Below are positions 33,897 to 43,198 of a stretch of 64,000 bases of DNA, one piece after another (within the stretch, counting starts at the first letter, position 1; each line of letters starts with the position of its first letter). Under the pieces are notes generated by a model that was not told the origin of the DNA, did not search any database, and saw only the letters and a program-made list of their open reading frames with translations. The stretch lies in assembly GCA_964448675.1 (NCBI GenBank), contig CAYUZU010000013.1:56985-120984 (forward strand). Direction: 5' to 3'. A program made the position numbers and the translations under genes. The DNA comes from CAYUZU01 sp964448675. Its GTDB lineage: Bacteria; Planctomycetota; Phycisphaerae; UBA1845; Fen-1342.

Positions 33897-35462
33897 ATGC
33901 CGCTTCGCCGAACCTGCAACACGCTCGTCCTGGCAACGGGCCTCGCGGCCCTGCTGCTGACCGCTGCCTGCGTGGAAGAGTACCGCCCGTGGTGGCTGGG
34001 GGGGACCCGCGGCACGACCAAGACCGCCAGTGGCAACGTCTTCATGCCCGGCGGCGCGGCCGTGTTCAGCGAGGTGCTGCTGGACGAGCGGACGTTCATC
34101 CAGGGGCAGGTGGTCGTCACCGGCACGTACCACGCGCGCGATATGACGCGCTCGCCGATCCAGGTCGACTTCAACAACGACGGGCGAATCGACCCGGTCG
34201 TCGGCTACCGCCAGCAGGACCTGGGCGTGGTGCAGATCCTCATGTCGTACACGGACAGTGACGGTGCGCTGCAGCACGCCAGCCTGACGCTCGACGGCGG
34301 CGACAACGAGTGGGAGTCGCTGACCGACGTCGCCGTCGGCGACATCGACGGGGACGGCAACTTCGATTTGGTGATCGCCACGGCTGAGGGGGTCATCTAT
34401 CTGCGGCATCCGAACGACAGCGCGAACACGCACGTGCTGAGCGAGTGGGGCGCCACGGAGGGCGAGTTGGAGATCATCGAGGGTACGGCCGAGGCGCTCA
34501 GCACCGACGAGGTCGATGCCATCATCGCCAGCGTCCTCGGGCCGGGCGTCAATGCGAATGACTACACCACGTCGGTCTCGGAGACCTACACCAACGTGGA
34601 AATCGCCGATTTCGACAACGACGGTCACAACGACGTCGCCGCCGCGCGGTCGATCAGCATCACGCTCTCGCCCAAGACGACGATCGGCTCGGTCGGCGCC
34701 TCCCCGGGCACCACGACCGGCCAGTCGTACGAGTTCGTCGGCGGCTCGATCCAGATCCTCCTCAACCCCGGGCGGGCCCGCGACGGCCTGCTGTGGACCG
34801 GCGTGCCGGTCGGTTTCCACGAGCGGCACGGCGCCTTCGACCGCGAAGGCGCAACGGATGTCGAGGCCGTCGATCTCGACAACGACGGCGATCTCGACCT
34901 GATCACCACCGCGGCGAAGGACCAGAACGTCCAGATCGCCTGGTTCGAGAACCCGGGCGGGCCCGGGGGCCTCAACGTGACCCAGGCATGGACGCAACAC
35001 CGCATCGGCAGTCTGCGCGATGCGACGCGCATTTCGGTCGCGGACTTCTCCGGCGACGGGCGCGTCGACGTCGCGGCGATCAGCGATGTCGAGTCGGTCA
35101 TGGCGCTGTTCATTCAGCCCGAGGAAGGCCCCAGCCGCGGCTACGACTGGTACTCGAGCACCATTGTCGAGTTCGAGTCGTACGTCCCCTACGCCGTCCA
35201 GGGCCTGGATGTCGACAACGACGGCGTGCTCGAGCTGGTCGTCGGCGGCAGCAACGGCGCGGTGCGCTACTTCGAGCCGCCGGCCGATATCACCGAGACC
35301 TGGGTCGGCCGCAAGATCATCACGCACGAGGGCTCGGGTTCGGTGGGCCTGCTGGGCTACGGGGACCTCGACGGCGACGGGGACGCCGACCTGGTCACGG
35401 TCGTGCAGACGGCGGATGGGTCGGGGGACAAGGTGTCGTGGATCAGGAATCAGCTTCGTTGA
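33897..35462 (+). CDS. Lipoprotein with FG-GAP/VCBS calcium-binding repeats
   Basis: A 521-residue lipoprotein with a signal peptide ending in the lipobox LLTAAC. It carries seven or more Asp-rich repeats such as DFNNDGRID, DIDGDGNFD, DFDNDGHND, DLDNDGDLD, DFSGDGRVD, DVDNDGVLE and DLDGDGDAD, calcium-binding loops of an FG-GAP/VCBS beta-propeller. Such propellers are surface or periplasmic, often adhesive. There is no enzyme motif. AAGGAG lies nine bases before the ATG. It is separated by 79 bp from the next surface-protein gene. Confidence 0.87.
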   Translation: MPLRRTCNTLVLATGLAALLLTAACVEEYRPWWLGGTRGTTKTASGNVFMPGGAAVFSEVLLDERTFIQGQVVVTGTYHARDMTRSPIQVDFNNDGRIDPVVGYRQQDLGVVQILMSYTDSDGALQHASLTLDGGDNEWESLTDVAVGDIDGDGNFDLVIATAEGVIYLRHPNDSANTHVLSEWGATEGELEIIEGTAEALSTDEVDAIIASVLGPGVNANDYTTSVSETYTNVEIADFDNDGHNDVAAARSISITLSPKTTIGSVGASPGTTTGQSYEFVGGSIQILLNPGRARDGLLWTGVPVGFHERHGAFDREGATDVEAVDLDNDGDLDLITTAAKDQNVQIAWFENPGGPGGLNVTQAWTQHRIGSLRDATRISVADFSGDGRVDVAAISDVESVMALFIQPEEGPSRGYDWYSSTIVEFESYVPYAVQGLDVDNDGVLELVVGGSNGAVRYFEPPADITETWVGRKIITHEGSGSVGLLGYGDLDGDGDADLVTVVQTADGSGDKVSWIRNQLR

Positions 35463-35541
35463 AGCGGGGACGGGCGTGGCGCGCGGCGATGCGCGTGACG
35501 CAGTCGCGCTTCTACGAGCAGGACGAACAGAGGTTCGCAAC

Positions 35542-37116
35542 ATGACGAACAATCGCACTTACCAGAGCATCGGGCTGGTCATCGCGCTGATCGGGCTGGC
35601 GGTCGGGTCGGCCCCGGCGGAAATGCTGGATCTGTACGAGCTCATCGAGCTCGACATCGACGGTGCCACCCAGACCCGCGCCTATGCCATCAATGACAAC
35701 GGCCAGGTCATCGGCTGGGCCGAGATCGGAGAGAACCGCCACTCGGCGCATTGGCACAACGAGACCGGCACCGACCTGCACGGCACGGTCCACTTCCAGC
35801 TGCAGCATCCGCTGTTCGACCAGGATTACAGCGAGTCGTACGACATCTCCAATGCCGGCCAGGTGGTCGGCACGGCGCGCACGATCGTGATCTGCCCCGA
35901 CGTCAACTTCGTCGTGACGCACGGCATGATCCTGCGCCCGGCGGTCCTCACGGACCTCGCGACGCCCTATCCCGGCGATGCGTTGATCAACCTGTGGACC
36001 TTCGGCAGCGTCTGTCCGCCGGAGAATGCCTACGACAGCGCCGCCACCGGCATCAGCAACGCGAACCACGTCGTGGGCTGGGCGGACGCCGGTTACGGCA
36101 TCATCCGCGCGTTCCTGATCATGCCGCTCAACGGCGAGTTCTACAAGGACGACAACGGCGACGGCGTCAACGACCTGATGACCAACCTGCAGACACTGAT
36201 CCCGACCAACCCGAACGACCCCGACCCGGACCCGGTCAGCTCGGCAACCGCGGTGAACGACTCGGGCGTCGTGACGGGGTACTCGTACAACGTGGTCGAC
36301 GGCCTCGCCGCCTATCGGGCCTTTCGCACCGAACCCGTTACTGACATCAACGGCGAGGTGCAGCGCGACGGCCTCGGCGCCGCCCAGATGCAGGGCATGC
36401 AGGATATCGGGACGCTCGGCGGACTCAACAGCTGGGGCCGTGACGTCAACAACGACGGCGCCATCATCGGCGAATCCAACGTCGTGGCCGCCAGCGGCGA
36501 GCACTACACCCACGCGTTCTACTGGTTCAACAACCAGATGACCGACCTCGGCACGCTGCGCAGCGACAACACGGCCGGCTTCAGCTCGGCCGCCGCCATC
36601 AACGACAACGGGATCATCGTCGGCTGGGCCGAGAACGACGATCGCGAGCGGCGCGCGTTCATCTACGAGAACGGCGAGATGAAGGACCTCAATACGCTGC
36701 TGTATCTCTATGACGACGAAGGCGTCTACCAGACCCCGAGCATCGTGCTGACCGAAGCGCGCGACATCAACGGCGACGGGCTGATCGTCGGCTGGGGCGA
36801 CGTGCGCAACAGCAGCAGCACCCAGAACCGCGCGTTCCTGCTCGTCCCGGTCACCGTCGACTCCGAGTCGATCCCCGATCCGAACGATACGGGCACCGGC
36901 GGCTCGGGCGGCAGCGGCGGCAACGGCGGCAGCGGCAGCGGCGGTAGCGGCGGCACCCCCCTGTTCGGCGTGCCCTCCCATGTCGCCGGCGATGCGAGCG
37001 ATCCCAATACCCCGACCACCACGCCGGCCCCGGCCCTCTGCGGCCCCGGCGCACTGGCCATGATGCCACTGACGATCGCCGGCCTGCTGTGGCTGCGACC
37101 GACCCAGCGGCGCTGA
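35542..37116 (+). CDS. Surface protein with HAF repeats and Cys-Gly C-terminal sorting-like tail
   Basis: A 524-residue exported protein with a signal peptide (LIALIGLAVGSAPA). HAF-type repeats follow, with the pattern AF.....M.DLGTL.......A..IN..G..VGWAE. It then has a Gly/Ser linker (about 460-480) and a C-terminal segment CGPGALAMMPLTIAGLLWLRPTQRR (about the last 25 residues). A Cys-Gly start, hydrophobic helix and basic end is the layout of C-terminal membrane-anchoring or sorting tails, yet it lacks the PEP motif of its neighbours. Function is unknown. AGAGG precedes the ATG. Confidence 0.8.
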   Translation: MTNNRTYQSIGLVIALIGLAVGSAPAEMLDLYELIELDIDGATQTRAYAINDNGQVIGWAEIGENRHSAHWHNETGTDLHGTVHFQLQHPLFDQDYSESYDISNAGQVVGTARTIVICPDVNFVVTHGMILRPAVLTDLATPYPGDALINLWTFGSVCPPENAYDSAATGISNANHVVGWADAGYGIIRAFLIMPLNGEFYKDDNGDGVNDLMTNLQTLIPTNPNDPDPDPVSSATAVNDSGVVTGYSYNVVDGLAAYRAFRTEPVTDINGEVQRDGLGAAQMQGMQDIGTLGGLNSWGRDVNNDGAIIGESNVVAASGEHYTHAFYWFNNQMTDLGTLRSDNTAGFSSAAAINDNGIIVGWAENDDRERRAFIYENGEMKDLNTLLYLYDDEGVYQTPSIVLTEARDINGDGLIVGWGDVRNSSSTQNRAFLLVPVTVDSESIPDPNDTGTGGSGGSGGNGGSGSGGSGGTPLFGVPSHVAGDASDPNTPTTTPAPALCGPGALAMMPLTIAGLLWLRPTQRR

Positions 37117-37150
37117 GACACGCTGCCCGGCATCCCGAGATTCGGCACCG

Positions 37151-37180
37151 GCAGGCACGTGGGCGTCCCCACGTGCCTGC
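37151..37180. terminator. Strong perfect hairpin downstream of the HAF-repeat gene
   Basis: A perfect 13-bp stem (GCAGGCACGTGGG / CCCACGTGCCTGC) with a 4-nt CGTC loop, 34 bp past the stop codon. No T-tract follows, so it may be a Rho-aided terminator, an mRNA 3' stabiliser or a repeat element. Nothing else is supported in the rest of the gap to 37461 apart from the weak promoter. Confidence 0.6.
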
Positions 37181-37281
37181 GGCCGTTGTGCCGCGGGCCG
37201 CGGCCCCCCTTGCGCGGGCGGTACCGCTGCCGCAAGCCCGGCCGGCGCGGCCCACCGCCGCCGCACGCGGCCAAATCCCCC

Positions 37282-37311
37282 TTCGCCCCGAGCCCCCATA
37301 GCGGTTAAGAT
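37282..37311 (+). promoter_or_regulatory. Weak promoter candidate for greA
   Basis: TTCGCC (37282-37287), an 18-bp spacer, then TAAGAT (37306-37311). It lies 150 bp from the preferred start at 37462, so the leader would be long. Confidence 0.35.
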
Positions 37312-37461
37312 GAATGATTCACGGGTCCGGCCCGGCGCTGAGCTCCGGCCGGAGGACACCCAGGGTCTCGAGGGAACGGTGACGCGCGGCACTGCGCGGT
37401 GTCGGCCGGCCGGGCCGTCACGCTCGTGCGGCCGGCCGCGAGCGACGAAGCAGAGGAAGGC

Positions 37462-39672
37462 ATGCCCGTATCAGAATTGATGGACCTGGCGCGAAAGGGG
37501 TCGTTCGAGGAATTCGAATCGCGCGCGCTCGAGCTGTTGGAGGCTGGTGAGCTGTCGCTGTCTCAGCTTGCGGGGGCCTACGAGCAGCTTGAGCGGGATG
37601 ACAAGGCCGAGCGCCTCGCCACGCTGACCCAGATGATCTTTGAGAACGTCGATGTCTCGGCCGATCCCAAGGCCGCCCTGCGGATGGCGCGCGTGGCCCT
37701 CGTCGCCGCGCCAAAGGACGAGGGACTGCGCAAGCAGGTCGTCGAGCTCTACCGCACGGTGTATGGTGCCGACCCCGGCTTCGAGGTGGTCATGTCGGCG
37801 TCCGGCCTCGAGGGCGGACGGCCGGTGCGGATGGCCCTCAAGCTGCTGGACCTGTGCCTGGAATTGCAGCCCGGGGACACGCTCATCAGCCGCATGGATG
37901 ACCGCGTCGTCGAAATCACCGAGATCGACCGCGAGAACGGGCTGTTCACCTTGCGCAGCGAGGGCCGCGTCACCACCCGGCCGGCGCCGGAGGTCGTGCG
38001 GGAGTACGACCGCATCGCCGCCGACGATTTTCGCGTGCTGCGGCAGTTGCGGCCCGACCAGCTCCCCGCGTTGATCGAGGACGATCCGCTGGCCGTGATC
38101 ATCGGGCTGATCCACGCCCACGGCGAGATGATCGATGCCGACCTGCTCAAGCACGAGCTGGTACCGCGCTACATCGAGAGCAAGGCGTGGTCCAAGTGGT
38201 GGACGCGGGCGCGCAACGCGATGAAGAAGTCGCCGCACATCATCGTCGAGGGACGTTCGCCCGTGATCATCTCGTACACCGCCGAGGCACGTACGCCGGA
38301 AGAAGAGGCGTGGGAGACGTTCCAAGGGCAGAAGCACGCCCTGGAGTGGCTGGCGACGATCGAGGGTTACCTGCGCGAGAAGGCTTCCCTGCGTGAGAAA
38401 CCCGACAAGGCGCTGCTGGAGCGGGCGCACAATCACCTGGTCCAGGAAATCGCCCGCGTGCAGTCGCGCCATCCGGCCGAAGCCCTGACCTGCGCACTGA
38501 TCATCGATCGCCTCGCAGACAAGGGCATGCCCGCAACCGACGAGACCCGCGGCCTGGCCGCGAAGATCCTGCACGACGCCAACCGCCCCACCTTCCTGCT
38601 GCAGGAGATCCCGCACGACGCGCTGCGCGAACGCGGCTTCGAGCTGTTCCGCCAGGCGCGGCCCGGTGACTGGGCGCCGTACGCCGCGAAATGGCTGCCA
38701 CAGACGCCGGCGAATCTCATGGACAAGATCGCCAGCGAGCTGATCGACGCCGGTCAGGTCGAGCCGGTGCAGGCGTTCGTTGACGAAGGGCTGAGCGACC
38801 TGGCCGAACACCCGGAGCTGGTGTACTGGCTCTGGAAGGGCCCGAAGAAGAAGAAAGAGCTGAACCTGCCGTCCGACGACGAGCTCTTCAAGAGCATCGT
38901 GGACACCGCCAGTGCGCTGGGGCGGACGGTTGCCGCCGAGGACGAGGTAATCAAGGCATTCCGCGAGCGCACCAAGGCCGCCTTGGCGCTGCGGGACTTC
39001 GCCAAGGCGCGCCGGTGCATGGAGCAGCTCAGTGAGGCGGCCGCCGTCCCGCTGCGCCATCAGCTCGACCGACTCGAGGGCATGGGCGACGTGGTGCGCA
39101 TGCGTCTGCTGGACCTGCTGCGCGATGTGTACCCGCAGTTGTGGGTCGTCAAGCGCCGCCGCATCGAACCCTGGGCCGACCCCGAGACGCTGTGGGCCAC
39201 GCCGGAAGGCATCGAGCGCCGCAAGGCGGAGCGCGACGACATCGTCAATGTCCAGATGCGCGAGAACGCCAAGCGCATCGGCGAGGCGGCGTCGCACGGC
39301 GACCTCAGCGAGAACTCCGAGTACAAGTTCGCGCTGGAGGAGCGTGACCTGCTGCGGGCCCGGCTGGCCAAGGTCAACGAGGAGCTCGCCAAGGCGCGGC
39401 CGATCGAGCCGCAAGAAGTCCCGGAAGAGCACGTGGGCGTGGGCTCGCGGGTGCGGCTGCGCAACGTGGACGACGGCAGCGAGCGGATCATGACGTTTCT
39501 CGGGCCGTTCGAGACGGACACCGAGCAAGGCATCTACAGCTACCAGGCACCGGTCGCCCAGCAATTGATGGGCCAGCACGTCGGCGACCAGGTCACCCTC
39601 ACGGTCGATGGCCTGGACGTGACCTACGAGGTCGTCCACGTCGAAAACGCGCTGGGGGCCGGCAAGCGCTGA
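37462..39672 (+). CDS. greA: Transcript-cleavage factor GreA with a very long N-terminal extension
   Basis: A 736-residue protein whose last ~150 residues are GreA. The coiled coil HGDLSENSEYKFALEERDLLRARL has the acidic tip (GDLSENSEY) that supports cleavage in RNA polymerase. The beta-rich C-terminal part follows (VGVGSRVRLRNVDDGSERIMTFLGPFE, YSYQAPVAQQLMGQHVGDQVTL). Usual GreA is about 160 residues. The ~560-residue N-terminal extension is helical and Glu/Lys-rich, with no motif I recognise. A long GreA is also known in Chlamydia, another PVC phylum. I prefer ATG 37462, with GAGGAAGG just before it. A start 63 bp upstream in frame lacks a ribosome site. Confidence 0.88.
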   Translation: MPVSELMDLARKGSFEEFESRALELLEAGELSLSQLAGAYEQLERDDKAERLATLTQMIFENVDVSADPKAALRMARVALVAAPKDEGLRKQVVELYRTVYGADPGFEVVMSASGLEGGRPVRMALKLLDLCLELQPGDTLISRMDDRVVEITEIDRENGLFTLRSEGRVTTRPAPEVVREYDRIAADDFRVLRQLRPDQLPALIEDDPLAVIIGLIHAHGEMIDADLLKHELVPRYIESKAWSKWWTRARNAMKKSPHIIVEGRSPVIISYTAEARTPEEEAWETFQGQKHALEWLATIEGYLREKASLREKPDKALLERAHNHLVQEIARVQSRHPAEALTCALIIDRLADKGMPATDETRGLAAKILHDANRPTFLLQEIPHDALRERGFELFRQARPGDWAPYAAKWLPQTPANLMDKIASELIDAGQVEPVQAFVDEGLSDLAEHPELVYWLWKGPKKKKELNLPSDDELFKSIVDTASALGRTVAAEDEVIKAFRERTKAALALRDFAKARRCMEQLSEAAAVPLRHQLDRLEGMGDVVRMRLLDLLRDVYPQLWVVKRRRIEPWADPETLWATPEGIERRKAERDDIVNVQMRENAKRIGEAASHGDLSENSEYKFALEERDLLRARLAKVNEELAKARPIEPQEVPEEHVGVGSRVRLRNVDDGSERIMTFLGPFETDTEQGIYSYQAPVAQQLMGQHVGDQVTLTVDGLDVTYEVVHVENALGAGKR

Positions 39673-40164
39673 GCCCGACCCGCCGCCGGGCGTCGTCCGG
39701 ACGCGCCGGCCTGCCACACACGCGCCGTCACCGCAGACCAGGGGGCCGGGCCTCGTGGCGGGGGCTGACAGCGACGCGCCGAATCTGCCGATCGGCCGCG
39801 GGCGGCCGCAAATTCTGCCCGCCGGCGGAATCGCGCGCCGGCGCGGTTATCGCTCGCAGGTGGGGCTTCGCGGGGGACCTCTTCAGAGAAATAACAACGA
39901 TCCGGCGGCAGGAAACGCGTCCGGCCGCGGCGCCGCTGAGGTTGGCCAGGCCAGCGGGCGTGCAGGTTTCGCGCTTTGGCGCGGGGGCCGGCCGGCCGGG
40001 ATGGTGCCGGCGGCCGGAGACGGGCTGACGGGTCGTTAAAGGATGGGGGCCGGGTATCCGAACAAATCCAGCAGCAGGCCATATGGGTGGCCTGCGGGCG
40101 TTATCTGGGGGCAGAAGGTCCAGTTCTCGTGCGCGTACAGGGTCCTAAGCAGGAGTCACAGCAG
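39673..40164. other. 492-bp non-coding region before the coiled-coil lipoprotein gene
   Basis: Very GC-rich, with many short inverted GGCCGGC-type stretches. I found no gene and no convincing -35/-10 pair. A GTTAAAGGAT stretch at 40035-40044 is the most AT-rich point and could be part of a promoter. The region is long enough for a sizeable leader RNA. Confidence 0.4.
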
Positions 40165-42885
40165 ATGAGAAGTCAAGTGAGCCGGAGAAACCGAACCAAG
40201 GTCCAGGGATGGCGTGCGCTGCTGGCCGACAAGCGCGGCGGCTGCATGCTGGCGGTGACGATCGGTGCGGTGTTGATCATTGGTTGTGCCAGCACGACCA
40301 GCAACACGACGACGGTGAGCAGCCGTACCGACAACCTCGACAATTCGCAGCCCCAGACGTCCGACACGCTGAAGTACATCCATCAGCATGCTCGTGCGTA
40401 CCAGCTCCCCGAGCAGTATCTCAGTGAGGCGCAGATCGGGATCTCGGATGTCGAGAACAAGCTCGACACCGCCCGGGCGGCCGAGATCGAGCGCGACGCG
40501 TTCGTGCGCGAGCAGATGGCGCACCTCGTGGCGGCCCGTCAGAAGGCGGCCAGCCAGGAAGACGTCGAGCTGGCCGAGGCCGAGCAGCTCCGCGCCGAGT
40601 ACATGGCCAAGCACGCCAACACGGCAGCCGAGTTGATGGCCCGCGAGCGCAACGCCAAGGCCCAGGCCGAGGCGAACATGACGATGCGCGCCGCGCTGGC
40701 CAAGGAAGGCAAGAGCACCCAGAACGACCTGATCAGCAAGGCCGAGCATCGTTTCTCGCAGGCGCAGGCGAAGCTCGACAAGCTCCGCCGCCTGCGCGAA
40801 GCCGTCGAAAAGGAAGGCTTCGCCGAGGTCGACGAGATGCGTGAAGCGGCCCGCGCGACGCGTTCGCGCGCCGACGCGACCGTGGTCGCACTGCGCACCG
40901 AGGCCAACACCGTCGGTGAGCAGACCGCGGCCCGCGTCAACGAGCTGCTCAAGGAAATCGAGACCGTGCAGCAGCGCAGCGAGGCCGAGTCGCAGCGCCT
41001 GTTCACCGAGGCCGACTCGACCGAGCAGGACGGCAAGGCCGCGGCCAACGAGCTGGTTGCCCGCGCCGTCGCGCTGGAGTCCATGGCCTCGCAGAAGGAG
41101 TACGAGCTGAAGGTGACCGCGGCCAAGTCCGAGCGGCAGAAGGCCCAGGCCGCCTATGACCGCAACGTGTCCCAGGCGCGCAACGAGTACGAGAAGGCGA
41201 TCGCCGAGATCGACCGGCTCCGCGGCGATGCCGACGTCACCATCAACGGCGCCGAGAGCGAGTACAACAAGCACCTGGCCGACGTCGATTCGTGGCTCAA
41301 GGAGATGCTCGCCGAGGTGTCGAAGATCCGCGCCAAGAGCGATCGTCTCGAGCAGGTCGCCCGGAGCGAGTTCGTGAAGGCCGAGGCCGAAGCCCGCGCC
41401 AACGCGCTGCGCGAGACCGCGGCCCACCAGGACGCGCTCGCCGAAGCCACGCTGGCCGAGATCCGCGCCGAAGCCGAGGCCGAGGCCGCCCGCATTCGCG
41501 AAGAGATGCTGGTCGAGATGGCCCGCAAGATCAACCGGGGCGACGTCGAGTTCCAGGACAAGACCGGCCCCGAGCAGGATCAGCGCGAAGACCTGCACGA
41601 CGTACCCGACGTGCCGCAGGTCACCGAGGTCACGCCCAAGATCCAGCCCGAGCACGTGGCAGCCTACCGCTCGGCCCTGGGTGAAGTGATGCGCGAGCGG
41701 GCCCGTGCCGACGCGCACCAGACCACGATCCAGGCGACCTACGCCGAAGAAACCAAGAAGCTCCAGGCGATCCGTTCGCAGAAGCTGGCCGTGGCGGCCG
41801 AGCAGCACGCGATGGCGGACGCCCTCGAGAAGAAGGCCGAGGCCGAGCTCGCCAGCCGCACCGCGGACGCCGAGTCGCAGCTGGCCGTCGCCAAGTCGAC
41901 CTACAACCGCGCGATCACCGAAGCCGCGGCGTTCCGCAAGGAAGCCCTGGCCGAGGCGGCCGATCTGCGGGCCCATGCCAAGGCGACCGAGGACATGTCG
42001 ATCGCCCAGGCCGAGGCGCTGCGCAAGGAAGCCCACGTGGTGGCCGAGAACGGCGAAGCCGAGGTCCAGGCCCTGACGGCCGAAGTGCAGTCGACGCAGG
42101 AGCGTGGTGACGCCGAAGTGGCCCGCCTGATCCAGGAAGCCGACAGCGTCGAGCGCGCCGAGGCGGCGCTGGCGTCGAAGATCGACACGCAGATCCAGAC
42201 CGCCGAGCAGCAGCTCAACGCCGAGCTGGCCAAGCTCGACCGCCGCATCTCGAGCGGCGAGGTCGTCGCCCGCGCAGACTACGAGCAGGCGCTGGTCGAG
42301 GCCGAGGTGCTGGGTCGCAAGACCGAGGTGAACCTGGCCCGCATCGAGGCCCAGGACCAGCTGAACCACGCCGTCACGATGGCCCAGCTGCAGCGGGCCC
42401 GGGATGAGCTGTACGTGGACCAGGTCCTGGCCGAGGCCGAGATCGACCGGATCATCGCGTCGGCCCACGCCGAGCGCGAGCAAGCCGACGCCATGTGCGA
42501 GGCCCAGACGGTCGCCGTCCGCACCAAGGCCGAAGTCACCACCGCGGTCGCCGATGCGAAGCGGCGCATTGCATCGGCCCAGGAAGACGCCGTGACGTCG
42601 CTGTTCGAGGCGCGTCTGGCGCAGGTCGAGTCGGAGCGCGTGATTGCCCGCGCCGAAGCCTACCTGGACGACTCGTACCAGCAGAACAACCTCGAGACGG
42701 CCCTGGCCCAGGCCCGCGCCGCCCGCGAGCAGAGCAACCAGCGTCTGGCCGTCCTGGCCAAGAAGCAGGCCGAGCTCCAGCGGGCCGCCATGCAGGACTG
42801 GGATGCCCGCCTCGCGCAGACCCGTGAGCAGAACAACTGGACGGACCCGGACGTCGTTCCGGCCAGCCACCGCACGGGCAACTAA
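40165..42885 (+). CDS. Very long coiled-coil lipoprotein, unknown function
   Basis: A 906-residue protein. After a basic N-terminus and a hydrophobic segment, the lipobox LIIGC places a lipidated Cys at residue 41. Then come S/T/N-rich residues and about 800 residues of charged, alanine-rich heptads (AEAEA, QQRSEAESQR, QAEALRKEA), broken by only one Pro-containing linker at ~465-500 (DLHDVPDVPQVTEVTPKIQP). The two halves share a repeat (about 268-288 and 643-665: QQRSEAESQRLFTEADS and QERGDAEVARLIQEADS), so it probably grew by duplication. A coil this long could bridge envelope layers. AGGAG lies nine bases before the ATG. A strong terminator follows. Confidence 0.85.
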   Translation: MRSQVSRRNRTKVQGWRALLADKRGGCMLAVTIGAVLIIGCASTTSNTTTVSSRTDNLDNSQPQTSDTLKYIHQHARAYQLPEQYLSEAQIGISDVENKLDTARAAEIERDAFVREQMAHLVAARQKAASQEDVELAEAEQLRAEYMAKHANTAAELMARERNAKAQAEANMTMRAALAKEGKSTQNDLISKAEHRFSQAQAKLDKLRRLREAVEKEGFAEVDEMREAARATRSRADATVVALRTEANTVGEQTAARVNELLKEIETVQQRSEAESQRLFTEADSTEQDGKAAANELVARAVALESMASQKEYELKVTAAKSERQKAQAAYDRNVSQARNEYEKAIAEIDRLRGDADVTINGAESEYNKHLADVDSWLKEMLAEVSKIRAKSDRLEQVARSEFVKAEAEARANALRETAAHQDALAEATLAEIRAEAEAEAARIREEMLVEMARKINRGDVEFQDKTGPEQDQREDLHDVPDVPQVTEVTPKIQPEHVAAYRSALGEVMRERARADAHQTTIQATYAEETKKLQAIRSQKLAVAAEQHAMADALEKKAEAELASRTADAESQLAVAKSTYNRAITEAAAFRKEALAEAADLRAHAKATEDMSIAQAEALRKEAHVVAENGEAEVQALTAEVQSTQERGDAEVARLIQEADSVERAEAALASKIDTQIQTAEQQLNAELAKLDRRISSGEVVARADYEQALVEAEVLGRKTEVNLARIEAQDQLNHAVTMAQLQRARDELYVDQVLAEAEIDRIIASAHAEREQADAMCEAQTVAVRTKAEVTTAVADAKRRIASAQEDAVTSLFEARLAQVESERVIARAEAYLDDSYQQNNLETALAQARAAREQSNQRLAVLAKKQAELQRAAMQDWDARLAQTREQNNWTDPDVVPASHRTGN

Positions 42886-42931
42886 CGGGTCACTGACCCC
42901 TCCCGGGCCCTGAAGGCCAACGGGAAACACG

Positions 42932-42990
42932 CGCACGTACGGCCGACTCAGACTCGCCAACGCGAGACTGGGTCGGCCGATGTGCGTTTT
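42932..42990 (+). terminator. Long-stem Rho-independent terminator
   Basis: Arms CGCACGTACGGCCGACTCAG (42932-42951) and the region GGGTCGGCCGATGTGCG (42970-42986), with CTCGC / GCGAG inside and a CAAC loop, form a stem of about 25 bp with a few mismatches, followed by TTTT. It is one of the clearest terminators in the window and ends the coiled-coil lipoprotein transcript. Confidence 0.8.
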
Positions 42991-43133
42991 GGGGGGTGCC
43001 CACCACCGCCCCGGCCCCCGGCGTCGTTCTCAGAGGTCGCCCCCCACGTCACCGTCCCGGCACGCCGGCGGCCGACAACCGGTCGCGTTTTCGGACCGCG
43101 CGGATTTTCCTGCGCGGACAGGCGGGCGGAGAT

Positions 43134-43139
43134 TATAAT
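43134..43139 (+). promoter_or_regulatory. TATAAT -10 element before the large secreted protein gene
   Basis: A perfect TATAAT lies 60 bp before the ATG at 43199. The -35 region (TGCGCG at 17 bp) is poor. Confidence 0.45.
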
Positions 43140-43198
43140 CAAGGGATGTCGTGAAACGGTTTATCCGTCCCCCCTGACTCCACGCTGGGAGCGCTCGC

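Noticed and set aside
37471..39717. Leftward open frame of about 748 codons opposite greA
   Set aside because: GreA signatures are unambiguous on the plus strand, and the antisense protein has no coherent domain.
40156..42960. Leftward open frame of about 934 codons opposite the coiled-coil lipoprotein gene
   Set aside because: It mirrors a gene rich in GAG/GCC/CAG codons, which create open antisense frames in GC-rich DNA. It is Leu/Gly/His-heavy, lacks any motif and its start has no ribosome site.
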